From Pezizomycotina sp. ARF18 (taxonomy: Eukaryota > Ascomycota), in the NCBI GenBank assembly GCA_002224055.1, contig AZLU01000010.1, positions 103,457 through 167,456 on the forward strand: DNA of 64,000 nt. The letters run 5' to 3'. Shown piece by piece: positions 51,901 through 63,700 of this stretch. The notes under the pieces were generated by a model, which was not told the DNA's origin, ran no database searches, and worked only from the letters and a program-made list of their open reading frames with translations. Numbering within the stretch: the stretch's first letter is position 1; every line of letters begins with the position of its first letter. The position numbers and the translations under genes were made by a program.

Positions 51901-53031
51901 CGCCCGATCCACCGCCGCCGGTCTGAGTGGAAGTGTTAGTGTCCGTAGCAGTACCACCGCCGGCGCCGCCTGATCCGTCGGTTCCAGTATGAGTGGATGT
52001 ATTGGTGCCATGGCAGTACCGCCGGCGCCGGTCCGAGTAGAAGTATTGCTGTCAGTTCCACCAGCGCCAGTACCGGTGTAGCCAGAAGTATTGCTATCGG
52101 TACCACCAGCCCAGCACCGGTCTGAGTAGAGGTATTACTATCAGTACCGCCGGCGCCGGTGCCTGTATGACCAGACGTATTGGTGCCCGTACCGCCGGCG
52201 CCTGTGCCGGTCTGACCGGAATTACCGGTGCCCGTAGCAGTGCCACCAGCGCCGGTGCCCGTTGAAGTCGAACCACCAGCGCCGGTCTGACCAGAAGTAT
52301 GAGTGCCCGTACCATCGGCAGTGCCTCCCGTGTTCGAACCTGTTAAAGAAGACGTCCCTGCTGAGTTAGTTACCGTTTCAGACCTACCTGTACCTGTGGT
52401 GATGGCGCCGTGAGAGCTCGAAGTTTCTGTGTTCGATCCGTCTGTAACAGTGCCGCTGGAGCTCGAAGTACCTGCGCCTGACCCGCCGGTATTAGTGCCG
52501 TGGGAGCTCGAAGAACTTCCGCCTGATCCGCCGGCACCGGAAGTGGAGCTCGACGTCCAGTGTTGGTACCACCAGCATTCGTTTGCGCTGTCCCGGTTGA
52601 GGAAGTGCGCAAAGTTTGAGAACCGGTTAACAACGTCGCACCCGTGCCCGCACCAGATGTTTGGCCAGCATTTGTCGCGCCGCTGGTTCTGGTAGATAAG
52701 CCGGTTCCCGTCATTGTGGATGAGCGGGTCTTGGCCCGGTATAGGATCCTGTCTGTGTTCCGGTTCTTGTTCCCGTGGTGGAGGAGCCGGAAGCCAGCGA
52801 ACCGGTTGCAGTTCTCGTGCGGGATCTCGTGCGCGAGCCCGTATATGATCCGGTCCGTGTTCTCGTACGTGAGCCTGTCCACGAGCCTGTGTATGTGCTG
52901 GATCTCGTATGTGTACGTGTACTATCACCGGATACGGTACCGCCACCGCCGTCGCCGCCGCCGCCGCTTTGCGTACCGGCTGACTGATTGCCTGTAGCCG
53001 TTGTCTGCCCAGTTGGCAGGACCAGTCGGAC
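34586..53031 (-). CDS. giant modular CBM-cenC-type surface protein
   Basis: About 6,000 residues, secreted or wall-bound, probably a carbohydrate-binding adhesin. From the N-terminal side: a Ser/Thr/Gly stalk (about 50180-53031); six large units each opening with a cenC-like box (NIIRNGNFETGNIAPW, TPFHNPTFDNGNLWPW); then sixteen ~165-residue cenC-like modules (QPFTNGNFEHGKVAPW, THFTNGNFETGEVAPW). Each module also has VxxxxNVLTxPGxxY, a DAC box, GTFxATSxxT and VDDIxFC. Introns at 45347-45552 and 42952-43111 have GTAAGT donors. The end chosen at 34586 follows KVIKIGVNKITSDVEI. An acceptor (TTAG) at 53032-53033 shows an exon upstream, so the signal peptide is outside this span, possibly in the neighbour at 53524-54989. 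No GPI or membrane tail is visible. Many one-base frame changes, e.g. at 42875-42878. Confidence 0.7.
43112..50125 (-). repeat. six larger two-part units, cenC-like plus second domain
   Basis: Opening boxes lie near 50065 (TPFYGDNFENSTVEW), 48895 (NIIRNGNFETGNIAPW), 47725 (TGFQNKDFQKGLYPW), 46605 (SQFRNGDFDETSPRLIPW), 45190 (TPFHNPTFDNGNLWPW) and 44140 (TPLSNGDLSLESW), spacing 1.0-1.4 kb. Each is followed by a second type of domain that starts with a LPxSW box (STLPASWTYSSY, GSLPDSWSSQALQY, DGLPSGWSSSKSQY, GSEPSLWSNQTR). It carries its own cysteines and a 'GxYxLxxxxxxxxxxG' beta pattern. Ser/Thr/Pro linkers (PSSTTL in tandem at 45260-45320; TTTAPSTTPSSS) separate units. Confidence 0.7.
50180..53031 (-). 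repeat. Ser/Thr/Gly-rich tandem-repeat stalk
   Basis: Coding tandem repeats. At 50400-51130 the unit is 13-15 residues around TDTNTSTQT (ATGS, ATRG, SSTD variants). At 51130-52020 the unit lengthens with Gly (TDTNTSTQTGTxGSGG). At 52020-52330 it becomes GAGGTxxNTSGQTGT. The distal part (52400-53031) is irregular SRTRT/TGSYTG-like sequence. The composition predicts heavy O-glycosylation and an extended stalk. The repeats are the likeliest place for length variation and misassembly. Confidence 0.85.
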
Positions 53032-53039
53032 CTAAGAAG

Positions 53040-53350
53040 AGTTTACGTTAACTACTGCACATTTTCCATTTATTTATACTTTAATAATAAAGCGCCACTC
53101 AATGTACATGTCCAACGAATGGCAACAGTAGACAGTGGGAGCTCAGTTACGCTAGCACATGGTCTTTTAGCAGGCAGGGCGGAGTTATATAGGAACTAAG
53201 GAAAAATATTATATGGAGTCATCAAGACATATGGAAATTATACGAAACCAATATTCATAGCGAAGATATTTTCGATGTACTTATGAGACTAGAAGGGAAA
53301 GGCATTGAAGGTTACAAGTCTTCTTTTTTTTTCTTGTTCTTCCTTTTTTT

Positions 53351-53388
<38 letters not shown>

Positions 53389-53523
53389 TCAGGTGGTAGA
53401 TATTAGAAAAAACGATTAAGCCCGTATATACATCAAGCCCGCATATAAACGAAAGAAGAAAAGGAAGCAAAAAAGCCGGGAGATATGTCCACAAAACTCG
53501 GCATCCAAAACCAAATATGTAAA
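53040..53523. other. intergenic or long intron
   Basis: About 490 bases with a T run of about 32 bases at 53352-53383. No ATG with a signal peptide for the giant gene is visible here. It is either the gap between two genes or an unusually long intron joining them. Confidence 0.5.
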
Positions 53524-54989
53524 TCATGACATGCCTGTAGTAACTCCAGATGTAGTGTTGGGTCCAGTAGTTGACACCATCGCGGTCGTAGTGTTCGTGT
53601 AAGGCCTGGCATCCGAAATGATGGCTGTGTTACTCGCGGTACCGGTAGCCAGTACTGAGGTCTGGCCTCCCTTGACCACCACGGAAACCACAACGGCAGC
53701 TATTTATCAAAAAAAAAAACCCGTTAGCGCCTCTTCTAAGAGCTCCTGCAACTTGATAGGGAGGCTATGTCTACTTACTAGGACTCGGAATAATAGCCAC
53801 CATCTCCGCTCCGAAGGAACGCTCTGAAGCGCCGCGGCGTCGAAGTAGTTGTACATAATCTCGCCTATGAAAAAGAAAACGGCAAAGCCCTGAGGGAACT
53901 CGGCGTTGAGCCAGCTCAAGGAGTTATCGATAATGTTTGAAAGTTTTGTCAATCATACCAGTCATGTTCGATCCGGCGACCATCGGGGAGTAGACGGTGA
54001 GATTTGCGGGATTCACGAATACTTTAACATCCAGATCTCCGCTGTAGAGGTGGAGCCTCCCGTCTTCATCAACCAAACCGGGGAGCGCGTGCGTTAGATC
54101 GGTCTGGTCGACCACGCCGATTTGGTAGTAGTCACCAACCGGAACAACCCGATGTATCTTATTTGCGATTCCCGCTCGTGTCCTGGCGTTTTTCCACACT
54201 ACCTGTCGAACGGTCTGTCCGGAAACCCTTAATCCCTGAACTTTCAAATACGTCTTGGTTTGAGTTAACGTCGTGGTCGTCCCCGGGTCTTCCGTCCCCG
54301 TGGCCGGCGGGGCTGTGACTGTAACGTAGTCCGTAGCAGCGTAAGCAGTCTTGATGAACGTAGAGTCTGCAACTATCTGCGTCGTGAAGGGCACCCGACT
54401 TGTTTGTCTGGAAGGTGAATCTCAAACTCCGCACCGGGAGCTGCCCCTAGTGGGTTAAGCGAGCACTGGTTCGTCTCGCACAATGCGACGATTTCGATTT
54501 TCACAGGTAGCTGAACAAAATCGTCCCTCCGATGAACCAAGGACTGCCTAATGATGGAAGCCTGGGGCAGGTTGCGAGCCTTCAATTTATTGGCGCCCGT
54601 GGGGTTGCATTTGCCACTACCGTCGTCGTCGCTGTGTGTACTGTTTGATACGCTGTCTGCTCGATGGTCGTGGTAAAAGGCACGCCGATGCTTTTCTCCG
54701 GCACCTGAACCTCGATCACCCCGCCATCTTGCCCTCTATGGAGTTCTTCCCAATGTAGCATACCGGCGTGTCGCAGATGATTTCCAACACCACCAACACG
54801 GGTCGGATGTTATCCTTTTCGTTTATGAAAGTCTTTTCTTAACAATAGCTAGCGGCAGATCCCACTCTGACGTGGAAGTATCTTACCAGCAAGCAAGTCT
54901 GATTTGTCATCGAACTCGCCATCGCTTGAGCCCGCAAGGCCCCAGCTCAGGCGAGCCGCAATCAAGGGTAAAAGTGTCGTTATCCGCAT
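53524..54989 (-). CDS. secreted protein with two tandem C-x4-C domains
   Basis: The ATG at 54989 gives signal peptide MRITTLLPLIAARLSWGLA; exon 1 ends at 54887 with a GTAAGA donor and a 49-nt intron is likely. Two similar ~100-residue domains follow. The first holds VLEIICDTPVCYIGKN, then VPEKSIGVPFTTTIEQTAY. The second holds EIVALCETNQCSLNPLG, then LPDKQSGVPFTTQIVADSTF. After these come VTVTAPPATGTEDPG, VGDYYQIGVVDQTDLTHALP and EIMYNYFDAAALQSVPS. An intron (about 53705-53785) leads to AAVVVSVVVKGGQTSVLATG and a Ser/Thr-rich end GPNTTSGVTTGMS. I do not recognise the family. It lies directly upstream of the giant gene on the same strand and ends Ser/Thr-rich, so it may be the N-terminal part of that protein. 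Several frame changes. Confidence 0.55.
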
Positions 54990-57518
54990 GTATATTTTCC
55001 GCGGTCCGCAATAACCATCGACGCTTAGGTTGTAGTTGCGAAAGTGTTTTTTTCTCGGTTGAATCCCGGGGGTTGATACTCAAATACCGAATTCTATCCA
55101 TGAAAAGAGGGCGGCGTTCCCAGTTTGTCATTATTTTCGACGTTTGGGTTTTCACGTCAAGGCGTCCAGCCCTCTCCTGATTAAATTGGATCGTCATGAA
55201 CCAAAGCATAACTACCTTTCCCCGTGAACACATTGGGAAATGGCGCGCCTTTGAAGCGTTTTGTCTAACCAGTTATTGTTTATCGAAGCCGGAAATAGGA
55301 TTATCGTCGAAGGTTTCATTCGATTTGTGATCCCATGAACTGTTACGTCCGCTCTAGAGCCCGATAATGGCGTATAATCCTATAGGAATAAGGTTAGGTT
55401 TCGGCAACGCTATTTTGAATCATACCCGCATTCCACGTGGAGACGAGGAGAGGTGTACAATAGCTTTGCTATTGTTTCTCATCCTCACTTGCAAAGCGAA
55501 GACCAAAGGTGTAGTCAAATAAAACATATATAGCTTACAGTTGAGCCTCGTTCAACAGCATGTCCTCCGAAAGCAAAGGTGAGGATGGATCACGGCATCA
55601 AGAGATATCATAAGAACCCTTCGTCCGCTGCCTAAAATATTGAATTCCTTTCGAATAGCAAGGGCCCCAGCAAATCATCTCCATCAAGTAAAACCATCGT
55701 AAGCTATCCGTAACTCCAAGCGAGTAGCACCCAATTTCGACATTATTACGCGTATTCTGCGCGGCTATAGAATGGAGGAAATAAGTTAGATTCAGCAGAG
55801 TTTATGGGGTAGAGCAGGTGAAAAGAAACGCCATTAGTATGCATACAGGGCTTTTTGAGGTTTAGAGTTTCCGAGTTAATTCTGACGACTGACCCTCTCC
55901 CCCACCTTCCTCCGAGCTTGGCCGTTGAAACAATCATTTTGATATTTACACTTAGCCACAGCTATATCGGTCTCGACTCTCGGCGCCGTCCTCGCGTTAA
56001 ATCGCGTACAAGTAGCTGGTGCGGGAGCCAATCGTTTGGCACGTTCTCTCAATATTCATGCTAAATTAGCAAGAGGCGGAGGTGGAGCTCAACTTTCCTT
56101 GTGTCCTCATATTCAGGTGCCCTGTAGTAATTTACCCGAGCATGGACTATAAGGTAACAAATAATAATAACAATTATTAGTATTAGTATTATTACTGAAT
56201 GCTCGGATGACACATTGTTCGATGCTTACTCCTCGTAAATCACAGAAGGGAAAGTGAAACCGTTAATGCTAGTTTACTTAAAATTGGGGGAGAATATACG
56301 GTCGAGGTTCGATTCCATCCGGCTTCCAAAAAGCGCTGAATCTTGCTTTTTTTTTTTTTTCTTTTCTTTTTTTTTTTCTGTCTGGCCGTTGAGAACTCCA
56401 GGTTCGCACAGCGGCGCTTCGCACTCTTGAAGAATCAAAATTTGGAAAGCAGAGCGCGACCGCCGACAACTCATGGTGTATCCTCGTCTAAATACCCAAC
56501 GGAATTGGTTGGAAAAGAGAGTTGAAACGCAACGTTGCAATGTAATTTCCCTCCCGAAATTTGAGAAGCCAGGATTTAGGCAGGGAATACTGCCATGAAG
56601 CGTTTCCTGGGTAAGATTTCGAGAAAATTCGAGTAAATGGACCCATGTGCGTAACAGTGAACGTGAAGGTGCGATCAAAACATCTACCGCATTGGGAGTA
56701 GGCGCGACAAGGATACCGCGGGGTTTGCTTGGCGCTCGCTCGGGGTGCGTCTGTTTTGCTCGCTGCTTTGTCTGCAAATCTCCAAGACCAGCAAAAAGCT
56801 TTCCATCGGCGTCGGGGGTCCCCTGTCCGAGTAGGTACTGTGGGGGGAGGCGGAGATCATCACCGCTCTCTATATTCGGTACGCTCTCCTAAACGCTTCG
56901 TAACGTAAAAATATTCGAGTGAACTCCCAAAAGCATTTCCCTCAAATGAGGATATTCACTCTTTCCTATATACCTAAACAGAGGGAAGCTATAGCTGTCA
57001 TAGTCGAGTCAAGACCAGTATCTTCGGCAATGCAAGATGCTCAGTCCCCCAAAACTCCTTCGTCTGGATGCTGGAGAAAATGATTATATTTTTTTCGGGG
57101 GTTGTTTGTTTATTTCCTCGCCTGCCACCTTCCTAGGCAGACGACCAAAAGATAAGTTTGGTTATCTTTTCCCCAAGGATGTCAAGAAAGGGAAACTGCA
57201 TGCGAATCGAAAGAGATCCACAATCGAGAAAAAGCTCCACACATGGATTGGATCTCCTTTGGGGGCGTCGCCGCTAATTTTGTGCTTCCGACGAGTAGAT
57301 AGCAGATGCGAACCCCAAATGCAGGAAAATTCGACAGGGAACTTATTTGAAGCCAGCCCCCCCTTTGTCACGAGTTGTAATTGCCATATTGTGTAGGGAG
57401 TATAATAGAAGAGAAATCGCCCACTCTAGATCTACTCCAAGTCTTTCCCTTCGGCAAAAGTCCAGCGCTTGTCTCATCTCTTCTATTATTTCCGCCATAG
57501 AGACCCTTCTTTTGTGAG
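54990..57518. other. divergent intergenic, no gene seen
   Basis: Divergent region between the secreted protein (minus) and the permease (plus). T and pyrimidine runs lie near 56345-56380. It should hold the permease first exon, which I could not identify. Other ORFs here show no family features. Confidence 0.5.
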
Positions 57519-59358
57519 CCTTGCTGCCTATCGAAATCCGAAAAGATGATGCGCAGGAAGTCGTCGTAGAGGTTCAGCAGCGCGTCCAGCGTGATGATGA
57601 GAACCGGCTCGCGGAGCTTGGCTACAAGCAGGAACTCAAAAGAGACTGGAGCTTGATACACAATTTTGGCGTGTCATTCTCGATCATCAGTATTATCACA
57701 GGCATCACGACCTTATTCGGCTACGGGTTGTCGACTGGAGGTCCAGCATGTATGAGCGTTGGTAAGTAAACCTTCCATAGGCCCCCCTCTTTTCTCTTCA
57801 ACGCCGTCCGTTCAAGCTAATGCCGGAATTAGGTTGGATTGTCGTTTCGTTCTTCACAATGTTTGTCGGTTTGGGTATGGCTGAAATTGTGTCCTCTATC
57901 CCGTCTGCCGGAGGTCCGTATTTCTGGTCGGCAATGTTAGTAAGTGTTTCTTCCATGCCAATAAGCTCGAGGGCGGCGTTTCGAATCCTCAAGACTAACT
58001 CTGATTCCATCCCTAGGCCCCTCACGACCATGCCCTTTCGCTGCTTGGATAACCGGGTGGTTCAATCTGCTGGGACAAGTTGCAGTCACCACCGGCATCT
58101 CTTTCGGCTTAGCTGGTCTCATCTCTACCGCCGCAACTATGCAAGGCGGGTATACCCCCACCCCCGGGAAAACCATCGGTATCTACGCGGTAGTTCTCGT
58201 AAGCCACGGAGTCGTGAATACTTTCGGCGTCCACATCCTCCGCTATTTGAATAACTCCTCGATACTACTGCATTCGGTCGGTGTCAGTTGCTTCTGTATT
58301 GCGGTGCTTGCAAAGGCTCCTATCCACCAGAGCGCCAAATTTGTCTTTTCCAAGTTTTATGACGGTACCGGTCTCGATGGTGCTGAAGGTTGGAGTATAA
58401 GAGCATCTCCGGAGTATGTCGCTGTCACCGGAATTCTTCTGTCGCAGTATACTATCACTGGTTTTGACGCCTCCGCCCATTTATCTGAAGAAACCAACAA
58501 TGCGGGATGGGCAGCACCCCTTGGCGTAATCATGTCGATTGGTGTCTCCTTTATTTTCGGCTTCTTCGTCATCCTGTCTCTCCTATTCTCCATCCAAGAT
58601 TTCGATCGGACTGTCTCGGACCGATTGGACAGCCGGTTGCACAAATTCTCGTTGATATCTTTGGGAAAGATGGAGCTACCGTCCTTTTCGTTCTCATCAT
58701 TGTCTGTGTATGGCACTGCGGGCTGTTCTCCCTGACTTCGAATTCCCGTATGATGTTCGCATTCGCTCGGGATGGCGGTATCCCTCAATTCTTCCATAAG
58801 GTCGACGAACGTTTCAGAAGTCCCATCCGAACAGGTATGTGTTTTCTTTAATACTGCATCAGAATGTTTCGTCCAGCGCTAATTTTGATGCAGTCTGGCT
58901 CGCGGCTTTCCTCGCATTCATCCTCGCCCTTCCCTCATTAGGTAGCAGTGTTGCTTTCGCCGCCGCCACCAGCATTGCTACGATCGGGTTGTACATATCG
59001 TACGCTCTGCCAATCTTAATTGCGCTGCTTTATCCTCAAAACTTCAAACGTGGACCTTTCTCTCTTGGGAAGTTATCGCGACCTGTGGCTCTTATCGCTT
59101 GCCTGTGGGTCGGCTTCATTTCCGTCGCTTTCTGCCTCCCCACCGCGAACCCGGTGACAAAAGAAACCGTCAACTATACCCCGGTCGCCGTCGGCATAAT
59201 TTTCTTCGGGGCCTTGTTCATCTGGCTGGTTTCCGCGCGGAAATGGTTCAAAGGCCGATCAGGATGGTGGATGCCGATGCCACATATTACGGGAGCCAAA
59301 TGATGCCACGGCAAAGATGGATGCCAGCATGGCTGTCGATCCTGAGAAACAGCCGTAA
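57519..59358 (+). CDS. amino-acid/GABA/choline-type permease, first exon missing
   Basis: A 12-helix APC-superfamily transporter of the fungal ACT type (GABA, choline or amino acid uptake), plasma membrane or vacuole. Family blocks in order: RLAELGYKQELKRDWSLIHN, FSIISIITGITTLFGYGLST, VGLGMAEIVSSIPSAGGPYF, ITGWFNLLGQVAVTTGISFG, ILLSQYTITGFDASAHLSEE, LFSIQDFDRTVSD, VCVWHCGLFSLTSNSRMMFA, RDGGIPQFFHKVD, SIATIGLYISYALPILIALL, ending MDASMAVDPEKQP. Introns: about 57762-57832, about 57940-58017 and 58835-58894. The first coding exon seems to begin after an acceptor at 57518, since no ATG is in frame, so an upstream exon with the start is missing. One C is lost at 58033-58035 (APHDHAP/FAAW) and one at 59255-59256. 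Substrate cannot be told from sequence. Confidence 0.8.
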
Positions 59359-59628
59359 GCTTTTTTTTTTTTTTTTTTTTTTCAGTTCTTATGTTTCAAT
59401 TTTAATGTATTTTATTTCTTTCCATCTCTCTCAACACAACTTCTTTCCGTTTTGATTCCAAGTATGGGCATACTTTCCTTACCCTATCAGTATTTAATGA
59501 CCCCTTTCACTCCCTCTAGCAATATCTAACGGCATGTAGACGATAGGTCATTTGTATCTTAGCTAATCGGTCTCGAAGTTTCCTATCTGAGGCGGAATCG
59601 TATGAAATGAGTGAACTTCCGTCATGAA

Positions 59629-59652
59629 ATATATATATATATATATATATAT
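59629..59652. repeat. (TA)n microsatellite
   Basis: About eleven TA units, downstream of the permease. Confidence 0.9.
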
Positions 59653-60678
59653 TCTCTTTCGAATGCGTTTTCCTGCGGTTTTAAGCTCGACCTGTCTTTC
59701 GGGTCATTGAAATCTATGAAGTCATAAAAGTGTGTATGGTAATGAACTGCAACAGTCAAGGTTCATTTATTCCTCACTCTTAGGTGTACCGTATTAGCGG
59801 TTAGCAATACATCTATTATTCAGATTGCAAGAAAAATAAAAAAAAATAAAAACTCGAACTAAAATACAATAAACACTGGGATTCGGAAATAATATACAAC
59901 ATACCCATTGTACTGCTGCAAGCCCTGGAATACAATCCTTTCACCTTCTAGAACAGCTTAGTTCTCTCTAGTTTGGCTTGTTCTGACCACTAGTCTTCGT
60001 CGATTCTGTCCAGAAAGAGTCGCGCCGGCCGACATGGAACGGACCAGGACGAATTGTAGGTCGAGTGTTAGCTTTCCACGTTTAAACGAAGTGGTTCACG
60101 TGGGCGTCCAGGGCTTGAGACGCCCTCTTCATGTGCACTTTAGCTGTCCACCATAGATCCAGAACAGCTATTTCCATCGTAAGCTTGCACGGTTGCGGAT
60201 AGCTGCTCAGTCAGTGTCAGTCGTTGGGTGAAGTTGGGAAGAAAGTGTGGAAAATGATACCAAACAGATGTAAACTTTCGTGTCGTTTCAAGGCCGCGCT
60301 CGCTGCTTGCTTGCTTGCTTGATCAGGAGGTGCTTGTAGTGGTCTGATAACGAAGAGGGGCTTGCACTTGGCGAAGGGAAGCCATACTAAGTACATCCAT
60401 GGTATCATCGTAGTTGGGACTATGATAAAGATGGTATAGCTGGGAAGCTTCGGCTCTGGTCATGATCGAGGATCGTGAGGACTACGAGCGGTATGATCGA
60501 CGGACAACGACGTAGCTTGTTGAAGGTGAAATCTATAATCTCGGGGCCAGGCGAATCGCGCAAGTGTAAAAATCCTTTCCTTTTGGAAGCATTTTTTTAT
60601 TATATTTTTTTAATCCTTATTACTTATTTCTTTTTATTGCCTGCCAGGCACTTCTACTTTTGGCTTTCAAATAACCAC

Positions 60679-60680
<2 letters not shown>
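59653..60680. other. intergenic, no gene seen
   Basis: No supported gene. A short GCTT tandem lies at about 60305-60320. Confidence 0.55.
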
Positions 60681-60723
<43 letters not shown>

Positions 60724-60726
60724 ACA
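60681..60726. repeat. (CA)n microsatellite
   Basis: About 22 CA units with one TA interruption near the end. Confidence 0.95.
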
Positions 60727-63700
60727 ACCGCAGGACTTCACGATCAAAATCTCAACTCCGGTCAAAAAACTATATCACCATCACATTCTTCATGAGCATT
60801 ATCATCCTCTTAGGGCTCGGTATTACCCTGCTTTTCGAGGCCCTTCAATACCTACAGTGGCAGAAGCCCTCAGTTTCGCTTCTCTTTCCATCATCTGCAG
60901 GTCGCTGGACCTTATTCACTCAGGGGTTTTCAAAACGCAAATCCTGCTTTCTTTGGGATCTCTTTGTTGTCTTCTAATGCCCAACCAGTCGTTCCGCCAT
61001 ACGGACGTTGCTACATCGCGAGCTCCATAAGCATCTTTCTCGCTCCAAACTGCGATTCTAGACACCTCTTCGCCCTTCGAGTTGCGAGACACCACGCAAA
61101 ATTCACCGGAAAAACGACTGAATTCTGGCTGAGGTTGGTAACTCGAAGGCTATTCTACTCTGCGAAGCCTTTGGTTCTCTCCTAGACCTCGAAGATGTTC
61201 AAGCTCAGGCTGCAAGCTGACGTTTCTGCTAACGAACGCTTCCGATCCCTCCCTTATCTGTTCACTACAGGCACACGAGCTGAGAACTGATCATGTTAAA
61301 AAAAAGGTCGTCGTACGACACGTGAAACAGCAAGAAACGACATAAACGCTTCGTCAAACACTCACAGTTCCAGCGTACCTCCTATTTCTAGCGCATGCAA
61401 AAGCTTTCTATCCGCGAAGATTGGTCAATAGAACTACGGCAAGTGGTTTCAAGAGACCTTTTTGTTGAAGAGATTGCGCGCTCCTCTTTCAACCTTTTTA
61501 ACCTTTTCGTCACTTTCGCTGATCGTTTGCTTTATTTTAGATAGATAGTCAACTAAAAATCACATGTAAAATGCAAATCTCTTCTCGACTTAAAGGCAGC
61601 TGTCGTATATGGGCTACCGATATCGATATACTTACTGATCAATCAAAGATTGGCGAGGATAAGCGGGCGATCGTTCCCATTATACGAGAAAGAGCGCTTT
61701 CTCTTCTCGAGCGGGCAAGTATTACTGGAATCACTCCTCATTGCCGATTGGCCTTTAGAACGACGGAATGGAATACACGGAAAAAGGGGATTGGAAAAGG
61801 CTACTCAAAAGCTATAGTAAAAAAGAGCTGCTGACGAATAGAAGTTTTTTCTCCCTCTCTCAGCCCTACGACCTTAGAGGACCAATACATACCCTCATTG
61901 TCTGAACTCGCTCTTGATCGGTGAGCCGTTCGCGAAAAAAAAAAAAAAATTTTTTCTGGCTGCGAATACAAACCAAACTACTTTTTGCATATAAAGGAAC
62001 ACGAAATCGTCTCGAGCGTCCAAGAGCCTTGCGACTAATAGCATCTCGAAGCTGTTTAAGGTAACGTAGGGTCGATCTTTTTTCATTTAGCGTTTGCACG
62101 TTTTCTCATTTTATTTCGTTTTCATTTTTCTTCTTGTCGTCATACGGGCGAATTTTATTTGTGTGTTAGGTTCTGACAGATAAACTTCAATGATAGTCAT
62201 TTCAAATCTTCGGCGCTGCGGCCGTGGGTTCCAGACTGCCAATAATATTGCCCAGCCTGAGGGTTCTAGCTGGAGAGAAGAAATCCTCGAGCTTTCTGTC
62301 TAGCAAATAAGGGCGGATTCAAGGCAGAAAGTTTTGCAGTAGCCGTTTAGCGGACAATACACCTTACCATGGCTCTGAGAAAAAGCTATCTCGTACAAAC
62401 GTTGGCAAAATGGCGAGCTAAAAGCTGCCCTACGGTTTGCAATGTGAGTCTGCGGATATTTCAGTATTCGCATTTGTGTTCAATATCACTTGAAAAAGAA
62501 GTAAATGTGGCGGGCGTTTTGGCTCCTCTGCGGAGCCTGCTCGTATTATCCTTGCTCTACTTAAAGAGTTCATTCGAGACCCGGTGGAAGTGGAACTCAC
62601 GACTCGAAAATGGCGAAGAAACAATACTAAGTAGCTTAAAAAGTTTCGAGAAAACTACCGAAAAACAAAAACCGTCAAAAGGTCTCGGGGATTCAAAGCC
62701 GAAGCACACTTGTTGCTCAAAGGTAAAGGAACGCTCTCGTACCTGTTCCGACAAAAGTAGTAAGAATGGGCTTACTCGAACTCAGAAGTAACGATACGAA
62801 CTTTTGGGGAATTAGATCCCCCTTTTGCCCAATACCGAACCAGCGAAGCCGAACGACCAAGATCTTCATTGCGCATTGTGGGGCGTGTTCGCGTCGAAGA
62901 TACCCGCGGCAATGGTGGGCCATTCCTGGTTAGAAAACAATTCAGCACGAGGCCATTTTTCGCCAGACATCTTTCTTCGCCAAAACCACGAGATTTCTTA
63001 TCCTCATGGCCGGGCTTCCTTATCCAGCATGTCCAAAGGTCATGGTGCTTTGATCTCTATAGAAAATCGGCGAGTTACGAATTACTGGGGCATACACGGT
63101 AGGGGAAATTCCGTATCGGCAGTGTAGTATCTGCGATCGTCGAAGTGCCTTTTTAGCTAAGCAACTCTCCTCTTACGCTGTTATGCTCGTATCTGTGGAG
63201 TTTGGTGGATTTGGTTGCTCGATCTTTCTGCATGAGAAGAACGAGCATTGTGCCAAGCGGCTAACATTATTATTTGTTCCCCCTCCAACAGTCGGTCCAA
63301 AAATTCTCACTTCAACTGCCGTAAAAGGACAAGCTCTTCCCACGACAGTTGACCAGGCGTTTCATGTATCGCTCAGGCGATTGGCAACAATAACAAACAA
63401 GAACGCAACATCAAGTGGGAAAAGACAACTTACCAACGTTCCTTCCTTCATTTTTATTTTTATTTTTTTTTCACTCTAAGGTGTTCGCTATACTCTGCAG
63501 AATAAAATCTTCAAGCTTGGCGATTGTAATGTAATAAGTGACATTCGTCAGGACTAGAAATCGAGATTCAGCTCAAAATGACAGATTTCGAATATGGAAT
63601 TCGCAGACGTCTTTTCCGCCTAGCGAATCTCACATTGCGCCGTCAATGTCATTCTGCTTGCAAACGAAGATTCTTTGCATTCTCAGTCGGTGGCTGCGTC

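Noticed and set aside
50400-52330. CRISPR-like or satellite DNA array
   Set aside because: The repeats are in a coding frame (TDTNTSTQT), have no unique spacers of constant size and vary like slippage products.
52644-52997. Plus-strand ORFs opposite the stalk
   Set aside because: Shadows of the repetitive minus-strand coding sequence; the Val/Pro-rich composition follows from the antisense of Thr/Gly/Arg codons.
56283-56340. Possible tRNA because of GGTTCGATTCC
   Set aside because: The flanking bases do not form a T stem and no D or anticodon arm is found upstream.
62369-62791. 140-codon ORF with ATG as a real gene
   Set aside because: No recognisable motif, no intron signals and ordinary intergenic composition around it. 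Left as uncalled.
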